DNA of 64,000 nt from Lysobacter enzymogenes (GCF_023617245.1 NZ_CP067396.1:4526001-4590000), one strand, 5' to 3'; shown: positions 21,088 through 29,911, counted from the first letter of the stretch. The notes: generated by a model from the letters alone, not told the origin. A program made the numbers and translations.

Positions 21088-22201
21088 GGCGGAGTCAATG
21101 TCCAAGTGCATCACCCTGCGCCCGCGGGTTTTTGAGTTCCTCATAGAGCACCTCGACGGGCGAGCGCCTGCCCAGGCTACGGCGGGGGCGGTTGTTCATT
21201 TCCCACGCCACCTCTTTGAGGCGCTGCGCAGAATGCACCGACAGATCGGTGCCCTTGGGAAAGTATTGCCGCAACAAGCCGTTGGTGTTTTCGCAGGTTC
21301 CGCGTTGCCACGGGCTATGGGGGTCGGCGAAGTAGATCGCTAAACCAGTGCGTTCGCTCAACTGCCGATGCGATGCCATTTCCTTGCCCTGGTCGTAGGT
21401 CAAGGTCTTCTTCAAACTTTCCGGCACGCCTTCGAACGCCGAGCTGAAGGCCTCCAGCACCGTGTGCGCGGTCGCGTCGGCGAGCTTGACCAGCTTGACG
21501 TACAAGGTGCGGCGGCAGACCAATACCCCAATCGCCGAGCGGTTGTGCGCGCCCACGATCAGGTCGCCCTCCCAATGCCCCGGCATCAGGCGCTCATGCG
21601 CGGCCGGCGGCCGCAGGCGGATGTTGGGCAGATCCGGCAGATGGCCGCGGGCGTCGCTTCCCTGGCGCGTGCGGCGGCCGGACTTGCGCCCCTGCCGCAG
21701 CAGACGGGTCACCTGGCGGCGCAATTCGCCGCGCGGCATCGCATAAATCGCGGTATAGATCGTTTCGTGCGACACGCGCAGCCAGGGCCGGTCCGGGTAC
21801 AGATCCCGCAGTTTGTCGGCAATCTGTTGCGGCGACCAGCACCGTTCCAGCCAATAGCGCACGCGTCGCCACAGCACGGTGTCGCGTCGCAGCTTGCGGC
21901 GCACCCGCGCCCGTCGCCGCAGTCGCTGGGCCCGCCGGCCCGCCCGGGTCGCATCGTAGCCAGGGTCGAAACGGGGGCGTCCGCGTAGCGGCGGCCCCGA
22001 ATGGGACCGAAACCCATTACGGCGCAACTCGCGAGCAATTGTGCTTTGCGCCCGACCCAACGTCTGGGCGATTTGCCGTCCGCTCGCCCCTTGGGCGATC
22101 AAGACCATGATGGCCCCGCGCTCTTCTGCGCTCAGATGCGAATACTGCTGGCCCATTCACAGTGCCTCACTGAGGTGATGCACTTGAGGTTAGAGACCAG
22201 C
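21088..22201 (-). mobile_element. IS30-family insertion sequence 1
   Basis: About 1.11 kb, with imperfect inverted ends that share CAAGTGCATCACC (left end GGCGGAGTC, right end GCTGGTCTC when complemented). It is flanked by a 3-bp direct repeat GCT (21085-21087 and 22202-22204), the size expected for IS30. The undisturbed site is visible in copy B of the host repeat (TTTGGCTACTTTC, 40329-40341). One transposase gene fills the element. Confidence 0.85.
21095..22156 (-). CDS. IS30-family transposase 1
   Basis: A 353-residue transposase. The N-terminal helix-turn-helix region begins SHLSAEERGAIMVLIAQG. The DDE catalytic core follows: GHWEGDLIVG, LTYDQGKEMASHR and the Glu in CENTNGLLRQYFPKGTD. 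It appears full-length and intact and ends inside the left inverted repeat. It shares the family pattern but is clearly diverged from the copy at 40732-41814, so the two are different elements. Confidence 0.93.
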   Translation of the reverse strand: MGQQYSHLSAEERGAIMVLIAQGASGRQIAQTLGRAQSTIARELRRNGFRSHSGPPLRGRPRFDPGYDATRAGRRAQRLRRRARVRRKLRRDTVLWRRVRYWLERCWSPQQIADKLRDLYPDRPWLRVSHETIYTAIYAMPRGELRRQVTRLLRQGRKSGRRTRQGSDARGHLPDLPNIRLRPPAAHERLMPGHWEGDLIVGAHNRSAIGVLVCRRTLYVKLVKLADATAHTVLEAFSSAFEGVPESLKKTLTYDQGKEMASHRQLSERTGLAIYFADPHSPWQRGTCENTNGLLRQYFPKGTDLSVHSAQRLKEVAWEMNNRPRRSLGRRSPVEVLYEELKNPRAQGDALGH

Positions 22202-22889
22202 GCTACTTTCTTTTGTCGCGCTGACAAAAGAAAGTAGCTCGGCCGCTTGCGGACGAAAGCTTTTGATGTTGGCTTGTCGTCACGCGACACATCGCTAACG
22301 GCGAAAGCAGCAGCAACGTCAACATGGGTTCCGGCTTTCGCCGGAATGACGGTTGTGGGGTTGCGTATCCGACTGTAGGAGCGGCGCGAGCCGCGACCGC
22401 GCCATCGCAATTACGCCGTAACTTTCGCTGCAGGTGCGATGGCGCGGTCGCGGCTTGCGCCGCTCCTACAGGGGGGGGCGTGCCGCGGTGGGTTCTGCGT
22501 TTGCGTGTTCGTTCGGGTGACGACAAGCGGAGATCAAAAGCTTCCGTCCGCAAGCGGCCGGGTCACTTTCTTTGTCTGAAGCCACAAAGAAAGTAACCAA
22601 AGAAAGGGCCTTATCTTTTTCGAATCAAGAGCCACTAGGGCTCGAAAGGGGCGCGGGGCCGCGCCATAAGGGGCATCCTGCCCCATGCGCGCGCCCTCCG
22701 GGGCTGCGCGGCTGCTGCTTCGGCTCGAAGGTGAGCTTAAGCAACGGCAAAAGCTATCAACGACCACAGCAACCGCAACCGCGACGGCAAAATGGATTCC
22801 AGCTTCCGCTGGAATGACGGGGTTGGGGCCGCGTGGAGAAGGGAATGAAGCCGCATGGCTTCGTTGGATCCGCCAACGCGGCTATCGAC

Positions 22890-23621
22890 TCAAGTTTCGT
22901 CGTCGATCGTGCGCTTGAGGAACGGCACCGTGATGCGCCGCTGCGCGGCCAGCGAGGCGCGGTCGAGCTTGTCCAGCAACTGGGTCAGGCCGCCGAGGTC
23001 GCGGTCCATGCGCTTGAGCATCCATTCCAGCGCCGCTTCTTCCAGCGCCAGCCCGCGCCGCTGCGCGCGCTGGCGCAGGACCTGGGCGCGGCCGTCGTCG
23101 TCGAGCGGGGTCAGCACAATGCGGGTGCACTGCGACAGGCGCGAGCGCAGGTCCGGCAAGGTCAGCTTGAGTTCGTCGGGGTTCTCGCGCGAGGCGTAGA
23201 TCACCACGATGCCGGCCTGGCGCGCGCGGTTGTGGGTGTCGAACAAGGCGATCTCGTCCTCGCGCCGGCCGGCGATCGCTTCGATCCCGTCCAGCGCCAG
23301 CAGGTCGTTGTTGGTGTCCAGCGACTGCAACGCCTCGCGCAGCCGGCCGACCGCCGCGCTCAGCGGCACGTAGGCGGCGCGGCGGCCGGCGATGTCGGCC
23401 TGGGCGCACGCGGCCAGCAGCAGGTGGGTCTTGCCGACCCCGGACGGGCCGGCCAGGTAGACCCAGTCCGCGCCGGAGGGATCGCGGTAGCCCGCGGTTT
23501 CCTCGTCGCTGCTCGCCAGGGAACGCAACTGCGCGATCGCGCCGTCGGGCGCATTCACATAGGTTTCCAAACGCTGATCCGGCGAATGACGCAGGGCCAG
23601 CGGCAACTGCGGAATGCTCAC
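22890..23621 (-). CDS. hda: DnaA regulatory inactivator Hda
   Basis: A 243-residue AAA+ protein resembling DnaA domain III. Walker A is GPSGVGKTH (about residues 59-67), Walker B is LLALDGIEAIAGR, then sensor motifs in VIYASRENPDEL. The N-terminus SIPQLPLALRH contains the QLPLAL clamp-binding motif that tethers Hda to DnaN. It stimulates ATP hydrolysis on DnaA after replication initiation. Translation starts at GTG 23621, overlapping the stop of the upstream permease (GTGA). Confidence 0.93.
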   Translation of the reverse strand: MSIPQLPLALRHSPDQRLETYVNAPDGAIAQLRSLASSDEETAGYRDPSGADWVYLAGPSGVGKTHLLLAACAQADIAGRRAAYVPLSAAVGRLREALQSLDTNNDLLALDGIEAIAGRREDEIALFDTHNRARQAGIVVIYASRENPDELKLTLPDLRSRLSQCTRIVLTPLDDDGRAQVLRQRAQRRGLALEEAALEWMLKRMDRDLGGLTQLLDKLDRASLAAQRRITVPFLKRTIDDET

Positions 23622-24790
23622 TGCTTGCTCTCGCGCTCCGCTGCGTCCGCGCCGGCCGGCGCCAGCGCCGGTTCCAGCGGCGCGACCGGTTGGTCGCCCG
23701 CGTACAGGCGGCTGTGGGTGTAGCGCTCCTGGGCGTAGCGCAGCAGCACGTTGGCCACCGCCGCCACCGGCAGCGCCAGCAGCATGCCGAGGAAGCCGAA
23801 CAGTTGGCCGCCGGCCAGCACGGCGAAGATCACCGCCACCGGATGCAGGCCGATGCGGTCGCCGACCAGCTTCGGGGTCAGCCAGTAGCTTTCCACCACC
23901 TGGCCCACGCCGAACACCGCGAGCACGCCGAGCACGTGCTTCCAGTCGCCGTACTGCACCAGCGCGGCGATCACGCCGAGGATGATGCCGCTGGCCGGGC
24001 CCAGGTAAGGCACGAAGGTCAGCAGGCCGGCGATGATGCCGATCAGGATGCCCAGATCCAGGCCGACGCCCCACAGGCCGACGCCGTACATCACGCCCAG
24101 CGCCAGCATCACCAGGAACTGGCCGCGCAGGAACGCGCCGAGCACGTCGTTGGATTCCTTGGCCAGGCGGCTGACCGTGCCGAGGTAGTCGCGCGGGATC
24201 AGCGAGGCGACGCGTTCGACCAGCTTGTCCCAGTCGCGCAGGAAGAAGAAGGTCAGCACCGGCAGCAGGGCGATGTTGGCGACCATCGCGATCAGGGCGA
24301 AGCCCGAGCGCGACAGATAGCCCAGCAAGGTGGTGGCGACGCCGCCGGCGCGCTCCCAGTTGCTGCGCACCAGCTCGATGATGTGGTTGAGGTCGAGCCA
24401 GACGCTGATCTGGAAGCCGGTGCGCTGCTCCAGCCACGGGATCGCGGTCTCGGTGAACCAGGCGCGGTAGGTCGGCAGCGACACGATCAAGGTGGTGATC
24501 TGGCGCTCGATCAGCGGCACCAGGATCACCAGCACCAGCACCACCAGCAGCGCCATCAGGGTGAACACCAGCGCCACCGAGGTGTTGCGCGAGCGGCCGG
24601 TGCGCTCGATCCGGTCGACCAGCGGATCGCCGAGCCAGCCGAGCATGGCGGCGACGACGAACGGGGTCAGCACCGGGGCCAGCACCCACAGCAGCCAGCA
24701 TGCGCCGACACCGAGCGCCGTCCATTGCAGGCGGCGCAGGAACAGGGCGATGTCTTCGAGCGGGGCGCGCACAGGCGTCGGGTCGGTCAT
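23618..24790 (-). CDS. AI-2E family transporter (PerM/YdgG-type permease)
   Basis: A 390-residue inner-membrane protein with about eight hydrophobic segments in the AI-2E family pattern: two N-terminal helices, a long cytosolic or periplasmic stretch (ERQITTLIVSLPTYRAW), then a C-terminal bundle including LTFVPYLGPASGIILGVI and VVESYWLTPKLVGDRIGLHP. Members export autoinducer-2, ions or unknown solutes; the substrate here is unknown. It is translationally coupled to hda and lies 8 bp after the DUF2066 gene. The tail is charged and low-complexity. Confidence 0.85.
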   Translation of the reverse strand: MTDPTPVRAPLEDIALFLRRLQWTALGVGACWLLWVLAPVLTPFVVAAMLGWLGDPLVDRIERTGRSRNTSVALVFTLMALLVVLVLVILVPLIERQITTLIVSLPTYRAWFTETAIPWLEQRTGFQISVWLDLNHIIELVRSNWERAGGVATTLLGYLSRSGFALIAMVANIALLPVLTFFFLRDWDKLVERVASLIPRDYLGTVSRLAKESNDVLGAFLRGQFLVMLALGVMYGVGLWGVGLDLGILIGIIAGLLTFVPYLGPASGIILGVIAALVQYGDWKHVLGVLAVFGVGQVVESYWLTPKLVGDRIGLHPVAVIFAVLAGGQLFGFLGMLLALPVAAVANVLLRYAQERYTHSRLYAGDQPVAPLEPALAPAGADAAERESKQ

Positions 24791-24798
24791 GCGGGGGC

Positions 24799-25875
24799 TC
24801 AGTGCAGTTGGAACACGGGCGGCTGGCCTTCGAGGCCTTCCAGGCCGACCAGGGTGCCGCCGGCATCGGTCATGCGCTTGAAGCCGGGCAAGCCGGAGAG
24901 CAGGTCGAGGTCGAACTCCACGCTCTCGGGCGTGGCCCGGACCGGGACGATCTTGCGCACCACCGCCAGGCCCTGCAGGTAGCCGGCCAGGCGGATGTAG
25001 TCGTCGGCGCTGCGCACGCCGGTGAACACCACGCGGTAGGTGCCCGGGGTGCCGGCCACGCTGCGCTTGGCGTAGCGCTTCATCAGCGCGTCGGCCGCGC
25101 CGTCGGCGCCGCCGGCCATGACCTTGCGCGCGTCGAGGTCGGCGCTGTTCCAGCTGCCCAGCACCTTGCCGCCGTCGACGAAGGTCCAGTCGCCCTTCCA
25201 GCCGCCGGTCTTGACCCGGTAGAGCTTGCCGATCAGCTGCATCGGCGGGCTGTAGCGGGCCGAGGCGCGCGCCACCGCGGCGGCGTCGCCGCGCCAGATC
25301 GCGCCGACGCTGGCCTGTTCGGCGGCGCTGCCGCTGGGCAGGCCGAGGCGGTAGCCGCGCTCGACCGCGCGGTTGAGCACGGCGCGCGCGGCGTTGGCCT
25401 GGGCCAGGCCGACCAGGCGCGGGCCGCTGCCGTCGTCGATCGCCAGCCACAGCACCGGCTTGGGCCGCGGCTGCGGCCAGATCGGCAGGCCGAGGGTGGC
25501 GGCGAGGTTGTCGACCTTTTCCTGGTCGAAGCTGACCACCAGCGTGGTCTGGAAGGTCGGCGCGCCGGTGACCTGGGACACGCCCTCGTCCTGGCGGTAG
25601 TCGTAGCCGGTGGCGTAGTCCTTGGCCCGGCGCAGTTCCTGGCCGACGCCGGGACGGCTGGCCGCGGCGCGGTCGCCGGACATCTTGCTCAGCACCTGGG
25701 CCAGCGCGCGCGCCATCGCGCCGTTGCGCTCGTTCTCGCTCTGGCCGCCGACCGGCACTTCGGCCGAATACGCGCCATCGGCCTGGGCGCGATCGCCCTC
25801 GACCCGCTGCGCGCTCGCGGCGAAGCTCGCCAGCAGCGCCGCGGCCATTGCCCAAGTCCGGATTGCCTTACCCAT
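24799..25875 (-). CDS. DUF2066 family exported protein
   Basis: A 358-residue protein with a signal peptide (MGKAIRTWAMAAALLASFAASA) and a mature region starting QRVEGDRAQADGAYSAEVPV, typical of DUF2066 proteins encoded next to purM in gammaproteobacteria. Function is unknown. The ATG at 25875 gives a clean signal peptide; an ATG four codons upstream (25887) is equally possible. It is the first gene of an operon with the permease and hda, divergent from purM. Confidence 0.85.
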   Translation of the reverse strand: MGKAIRTWAMAAALLASFAASAQRVEGDRAQADGAYSAEVPVGGQSENERNGAMARALAQVLSKMSGDRAAASRPGVGQELRRAKDYATGYDYRQDEGVSQVTGAPTFQTTLVVSFDQEKVDNLAATLGLPIWPQPRPKPVLWLAIDDGSGPRLVGLAQANAARAVLNRAVERGYRLGLPSGSAAEQASVGAIWRGDAAAVARASARYSPPMQLIGKLYRVKTGGWKGDWTFVDGGKVLGSWNSADLDARKVMAGGADGAADALMKRYAKRSVAGTPGTYRVVFTGVRSADDYIRLAGYLQGLAVVRKIVPVRATPESVEFDLDLLSGLPGFKRMTDAGGTLVGLEGLEGQPPVFQLH

Positions 25876-26051
25876 CGACCCGCCCATCGCTGTCCCTATC
25901 TGTTCGTGGAGCGGGCATCCCGCCCGCGTTGCGGACCGCCTGGCCCGGCCCGTGCGGCCGTCCGCCGGCCCGGGGCCGACGGCGACGTTCAAGGTCGGAA
26001 ATGGTGCCGCAGGCGGGGCGGGGAGTCCATTCGGACGCTGAACGGGGTGGA

Positions 26052-26144
26052 GCGAGGAGTGAGCGCAGAGGAGTGAGAAGTGAGTGAAAGGCCCGACACG
26101 CTTGGCTTTCGCTCACTTCTCACTCCTCTGCGCTCACTCCTCGC
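26052..26144. repeat. 39-bp inverted repeat between the DUF2066 gene and purM
   Basis: Two arms of 39 bp (26052-26090 and 26106-26144), beginning GCGAGGAGTGAGCGCAGAGG on the left, match with one mismatch around a 15-bp loop. The same GGAGCGAGGAGTGAGCG motif flanks the start of kdsC (near 50345 and 50455-50472). It could form a very stable hairpin in the purM leader or upstream of its promoter. Confidence 0.8.
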
Positions 26145-26158
26145 CCCTCCCGGCCTGC

Positions 26159-26164
26159 TAAAAT
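26159..26164 (+). promoter_or_regulatory. Probable -10 element of purM
   Basis: TAAAAT, 35 bp before the GTG start, immediately after the 39-bp inverted repeat. Confidence 0.4.
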
Positions 26165-26199
26165 CGCCGGCTTCCCTCCGCGACCACCCCGGGGCCGCC

Positions 26200-27264
26200 G
26201 TGACCGCTTCCTCCTCCGACACCTCTCCCAAGCCCCTGACCTACCGCGACGCGGGCGTCGACATCGACGCCGGCAACGAAGTGGTCGAGCGGATCAAGCC
26301 GCTGGTCAAGCGCAGCTTCCGTCCCGAAGTGATGGGCGGGCTGGGCGGGTTCGGCGCGCTGTTCGACCTGTCCGGCAAGTACCGCGAACCGGTGCTGGTG
26401 TCGGGCACCGACGGCGTCGGCACCAAGCTCAAGCTGGCCCAGCAGTTGAACCGCCACGACACCATCGGCATCGACCTGGTCGGCATGTGCGTCAACGACG
26501 TGCTGGTGCAGGGCGCCGAGCCGCTGTTCTTCCTCGATTACTTCGCCACCGGCAAGCTCGACGTGGACACCACGGTCGCGGTGGTCGGCGGCATCGCCCG
26601 CGGCTGCGAACTGGCCGGCTGCGCGCTGATCGGCGGCGAGACCGCGGAAATGCCCGACATGTACCCGCCGGGCGAGTACGACCTGGCCGGCTTCACCGTC
26701 GGCGCGGTGGAGAAGTCGCAGATCCTCGACGGTTCGCGCGTGCGCCGCGGCGACGTGCTGATCGGCATCGCCTCCAGCGGCCCGCACTCCAACGGCTATT
26801 CGCTGATCCGCCGGATCTTCGACCGCGCCGGCCGCCCGGGCGACGTCGCCGTCGGCGGCGTGCGCCTGATCGACGCGCTGATGGAGCCGACCGCGCTGTA
26901 CGTCAAGCCGGTGCTGGAACTGCTGCGCGGCAACGGCGGCGAGCACACGATCCACGCCATGGCCCACATCACCGGCGGCGGCCTGACCGAAAACATCATC
27001 CGCGTCATCCCCGACGGCCTGGGCCTGGACATCCGCACCGCCACCTGGACCCTGCCGCCGGTGTTCGACTGGCTGCAGCGCGAAGGCGCGGTGCCGCGCG
27101 AGGAGATGTGGCGCACCTTCAACTGCGGCATCGGCTTCGTGCTGGTGGTGCCCGACGAAGCGGCCGCGGCGACCGAGGCCGACCTGCGCCGCCTCGGGCT
27201 GGCGCACTGGCGCATCGGCGAAGTGGTCGGCCACAGCGGCGGCGAGCGCGTGCATATCGGCTGA
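26200..27264 (+). CDS. purM: Phosphoribosylformylglycinamidine cyclo-ligase
   Basis: A 354-residue AIR synthetase. It has TYRDAGVDIDAGNEVVERIK at the N-terminus, the ATP/substrate loop SGTDGVGTKLKLA, the conserved GIDLVGMCVNDVLVQGAEPL, and GGETAEMPDMYPPGEYDLAG. It closes the imidazole ring of AIR from FGAM in purine synthesis. GTG 26200 is preferred as the start because it gives the standard length; the upstream in-frame sequence overlaps the inverted repeat. In related genomes purM is often followed directly by purN; here purN lies 17.5 kb downstream. Confidence 0.96.
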   Translation: MTASSSDTSPKPLTYRDAGVDIDAGNEVVERIKPLVKRSFRPEVMGGLGGFGALFDLSGKYREPVLVSGTDGVGTKLKLAQQLNRHDTIGIDLVGMCVNDVLVQGAEPLFFLDYFATGKLDVDTTVAVVGGIARGCELAGCALIGGETAEMPDMYPPGEYDLAGFTVGAVEKSQILDGSRVRRGDVLIGIASSGPHSNGYSLIRRIFDRAGRPGDVAVGGVRLIDALMEPTALYVKPVLELLRGNGGEHTIHAMAHITGGGLTENIIRVIPDGLGLDIRTATWTLPPVFDWLQREGAVPREEMWRTFNCGIGFVLVVPDEAAAATEADLRRLGLAHWRIGEVVGHSGGERVHIG

Positions 27265-27283
27265 GCGCGACGCGCTTTCGATA

Positions 27284-27316
27284 CGAAAAACGGCGGGCCT
27301 GGCCCGCCGTTTTTCG
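27284..27316 (+). terminator. Intrinsic terminator after purM (bidirectional)
   Basis: CGAAAAACGGCGGGCC is followed after one base by its complement ending in TTTTTCG, 20 bp after the purM stop. The A-run/T-run symmetry lets it also terminate the converging gene at 27386. Confidence 0.9.
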
Positions 27317-27385
27317 TTTGCGCCGTGGCGGTCGTTGCCACGCGCCCGCAATCCGCAAACGCCGCGCAAGCTCCCGGACAGCGCC

Positions 27386-27874
27386 TTATCCGAACCGGTA
27401 CAGCAGCTCCATCCGGATGTTCAAAACGATGATCAGGACCGCGAACGCGCCCGGAACCAGCAGGGCGATAGCGAGCCATTTCTGGATCGGCGCGCAGTGG
27501 TACCGGCCCTTCCACATCAGAAACGACACGATCGCCAGTAAGCCCGCCGGCACCAGCGCCAGCGGGAACCCGTACACCGCCGCCACGCCGATCAACACCG
27601 GGATCGCGCCGAGCACGGGATAGAACCCCAGGCGCCGGTTGAGGCGGCTCAACGCCAACGCCGCCCCGGCGTAGATCAGCGTCACGCTGAAGAGTTTGAG
27701 CGCGGCGGCATCGTTGTCGCCGGCGAAGATGTCCTGGATGGCGCAGTTGCGCCCGACCCGAAGCAGGGCGAAAAGCAGGCCCGGAAAGATCGTCGCGATC
27801 GACAGGGTCGCAAGGATGCCGAGCCGCTTGCCGGCGTGAGAGGCGGGGACAGCATCGGGCGGGGCGTTTTCCAT
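27386..27874 (-). CDS. Small integral membrane protein, unknown
   Basis: A 162-residue protein I do not recognise. It has four or five hydrophobic segments, among them LGILATLSIATIFPGLLFAL, LGFYPVLGAIPVLIGVAAVY and IALLVPGAFAVLIIVLNI, and a short Pro/Ala-rich cytosolic N-terminus. The ATG at 27874 follows TTGGAG by 6 nt. It converges on purM and is divergent from the next gene; no functional context. Confidence 0.7.
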   Translation of the reverse strand: MENAPPDAVPASHAGKRLGILATLSIATIFPGLLFALLRVGRNCAIQDIFAGDNDAAALKLFSVTLIYAGAALALSRLNRRLGFYPVLGAIPVLIGVAAVYGFPLALVPAGLLAIVSFLMWKGRYHCAPIQKWLAIALLVPGAFAVLIIVLNIRMELLYRFG

Positions 27875-28278
27875 GGAACTCCAATAAAGAGAACGCCGGC
27901 CGTCGGCGGCGGCGATGAAGCGTCGGCTCGATGACTGTCCGCCCGGAACACCGCGGACAGTGGGCTGTCGCGGACGAAGGGTATCAGTTGAAACCACGCC
28001 GGCACGCGGCACGCGCGCGACGACCCGCCGGGTTGGGTCGTGCGTCCGCAGAGATCGAGGATCTTGATCGAGCGACTTCGGCGCGCGCACAGCGGCGAGA
28101 ATTGTCGCCACGGCGCAGTGGCGAGGCCCATCGGTGCCGCACCGGGCTCGTCGCGGCTCGCGCCGCCGCGGGCGACGAGCGATGCGGCGAAGCGCACGCA
28201 GCGGCGCGCAACCGACGCCTGTTCCCTTCCCCACCGCACTCCGGTAGCGTGCCGGCTTGATCACAGGAAACAGTCCGC
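27875..28278. other. Gene-free divergent region with a small hairpin
   Basis: No ORF with protein-like features is seen. A short hairpin ACGACCC...GGGTCGT lies at 28018-28042. The promoters for the two divergent membrane-protein genes should be here but no clear hexamers stand out. Confidence 0.4.
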
Positions 28279-28905
28279 ATGCCCGTTGCGCAAGGACGCA
28301 TGAGCGCCCCGAAGAAAGCCGCCCTGGGCTTCGTCCTGGCCGTGTTCGCGATCACCTGGATCGCGCCGAAGAGCCCGTTCGAACAGGCCATGCACAGCGT
28401 GCTGACCGTGCTCGGCCTGTTCTGGCTGTGGCGCCACGACCGCCGCTGGCCGCTGCGCGACGCGCACTTTCTCGCCATCTGCGGCTTCATGACCGCGCAC
28501 TGCATCGCCGCGCGCTGGCTGTATTCCTACGTGCCTTACGACCAGTGGATCCAATGGCTCAGCGGCGGCTGGTCGCTGGACCGCGCGCTGGGTTTCCAGC
28601 GCAATCATTTCGACCGCCTGATCCACTTCCTCTACGGCGCCTGCTTCGCGCCGCCGCTGCGCGAGTACTTCCGCCAGCGCTGGCCGGCGCTGGGCGCGGG
28701 CCAGGCCTTCGTCCTGGCGGTGGCGGCGATCATGTGCACCAGCCTGGTCTACGAGTGGTTCGAATGGGCCATCGCCCTGACCATGTCGCCGCAGGACGCG
28801 GAGTCCTACAACGGCCAGCAGGGCGACGTGTGGGACGCGCACACCGATATGTTTCTTGCGACACTGGGATCGCTGGCGGCGTGGCCGCGCAAGCGCGCCG
28901 GTTGA
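28279..28905 (+). CDS. DUF2238 family membrane protein
   Basis: A 208-residue protein with about six hydrophobic segments and the family-typical central motif FDRLIHFLYGACFAPPLREY, followed by YEWFEWAIALTMSPQDAESYNGQQGDVWDAH. This matches DUF2238 (YjdF-like) inner-membrane proteins of unknown role. ATG 28279 has AGGAAAC about 10 nt upstream; ATG 28300 (MSAPKKAALGF) is an alternative. It starts a run of four plus-strand genes with short gaps. Confidence 0.85.
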   Translation: MPVAQGRMSAPKKAALGFVLAVFAITWIAPKSPFEQAMHSVLTVLGLFWLWRHDRRWPLRDAHFLAICGFMTAHCIAARWLYSYVPYDQWIQWLSGGWSLDRALGFQRNHFDRLIHFLYGACFAPPLREYFRQRWPALGAGQAFVLAVAAIMCTSLVYEWFEWAIALTMSPQDAESYNGQQGDVWDAHTDMFLATLGSLAAWPRKRAG

Positions 28906-28961
28906 GCGCACGACCGCCCGGTCCCGCGCCGGCCGCCGGCCATCCACAGGAGCCGCCCGTC

Positions 28962-29426
28962 ATGAACGATCCCCTGCCCACCGCCGCGCCCACCCCCGCG
29001 CCGAACGCCGCGCCCGCGTCCGCGTCCGCGTCGAAGGACGCCGACCAGCTCGACCTGATCGGCATCCTCTACTACGTGCTGGCCGCGTTCGCCGCGCTGT
29101 TTTCGCTGTTTCCGCTGCTGCATGTCGGCATGGGCATCGCCATGCTCACCGGCGCCTTCGACCAGCCCGGCAATCCGAATCCGCCGCCGGCCGCGGTCGG
29201 CTGGGTGTTCGTGATCTTCGGCGCGGGCTTCATCCTTTGCGGCCTGGCCTTCGCCGCGTTGCTGGTGCTCGGCGGCCGGCGCATGCGCCAGCGCCGCAGC
29301 CACACGCTGTGCGCGGTCGTCGCCGGAGTGAGCTGCATGTTCATGCCGTTCGGCACCATCCTGGGCGTGTTCGCCCTGGTGCTGCTGCTCAAGCCGGAAA
29401 CCAAGGCCCTGTTCGGCGCGAACTGA
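28962..29426 (+). CDS. Small four-helix membrane protein (paralogue 1)
   Basis: A 154-residue protein with a Pro/Ala-rich N-terminus and four hydrophobic segments: LDLIGILYYVLAAFAALFSL, WVFVIFGAGFILCGLAFAAL, CAVVAGVSCMFMPF, and a C-terminal GTILGVFALVLLLKPETKAL. The next gene has the same plan (YYVLAALGAL, GTLLGVFTFIVLARP), so the two are a tandem duplicate pair. Unknown function; such pairs occur in Xanthomonadaceae. Shine-Dalgarno AGGAG precedes the ATG. Confidence 0.75.
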   Translation: MNDPLPTAAPTPAPNAAPASASASKDADQLDLIGILYYVLAAFAALFSLFPLLHVGMGIAMLTGAFDQPGNPNPPPAAVGWVFVIFGAGFILCGLAFAALLVLGGRRMRQRRSHTLCAVVAGVSCMFMPFGTILGVFALVLLLKPETKALFGAN

Positions 29427-29459
29427 CGCCCTGCCCCAACCCTCCTCAAGGACCGAGCC

Positions 29460-29882
29460 ATGTCCCATCCCGCCCCGCCCGCTGTCGCCTTCGGCGCCGA
29501 AGACGAATCGCATCTCAAGCTGTTGTCGATCTTCTACTACGTGCTCGCCGCGCTCGGCGCCTTGGCCTTGCTGATGGCGGTCGGGATCACGGTGCTGCTG
29601 TTCGGCTACCTCGGCGCCGGTGGCGCCGGTCACGACGGCTCGGTCGCCGCCGGCGACCTGACCGTGCTGATGGTGGTCATGGCGCTGTCGGTCGCGCTCA
29701 GTCTGGCCAGCGGCATCTTGCAGTTCATGACCGCGCGGCGGCTGAGCCAGCGGCGCGGCCGCGGCCTGTGCCAGTTCACCGCGGCGATCACCTGCCTGTC
29801 GTTTCCGCTCGGCACCCTGCTGGGCGTGTTCACTTTCATCGTGCTGGCGCGTCCGCAGGTGCGGGCGGCGTTCGGCGACTGA
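29460..29882 (+). CDS. Small four-helix membrane protein (paralogue 2)
   Basis: A 140-residue paralogue of the preceding protein, starting 33 bp after it. Shared landmarks are an acidic N-terminal stretch before the first helix (LLSIFYYVLAALGALALLMA), the basic loop RRLSQRRGRGLCQF between helices 2 and 3, and the C-terminal GTLLGVFTFIVLARPQVRAA. CAAGGA lies about 6 nt before the ATG. Function unknown; likely the same operon. Confidence 0.75.
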   Translation: MSHPAPPAVAFGAEDESHLKLLSIFYYVLAALGALALLMAVGITVLLFGYLGAGGAGHDGSVAAGDLTVLMVVMALSVALSLASGILQFMTARRLSQRRGRGLCQFTAAITCLSFPLGTLLGVFTFIVLARPQVRAAFGD

Positions 29883-29911
29883 CCCGCCACACCGGCACAA
29901 GGAGCGAACCG

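Larger units (their letters stand above)
20853..22820. repeat. Long inverted-repeat intergenic element, copy A (interrupted by IS30)
   Basis: The outer ends are complementary (a TTCCGGCGAAAGCTGGAATCC-type run at 20859-20878 and its complement at 22794-22814). Going inward each arm carries AGCTTGGACGCAACCTCG, a GCGCGCGCATGGATGCGCGC palindrome, a CCACTAAGTCC / GAGCCACTAGG-like segment and an AAGAAAGT hairpin. The centre holds a REP-unit pair (22373-22403 and 22442-22471). The hairpins are CTACTTTCTTTTGTC with its complement (22203-22237) and ACTTTCTTTGT with its complement (22564-22593). Copy B (40125-42065) matches over most of this length in the same order. No protein gene other than the IS30 transposase is seen. 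Confidence 0.75.

Noticed and set aside
20853..22820. Integron, phage attachment site or genomic island end
   Set aside because: No integrase, tRNA or attC-like sites; the palindromes belong to an intergenic repeat with a second copy at 40-42 kb.
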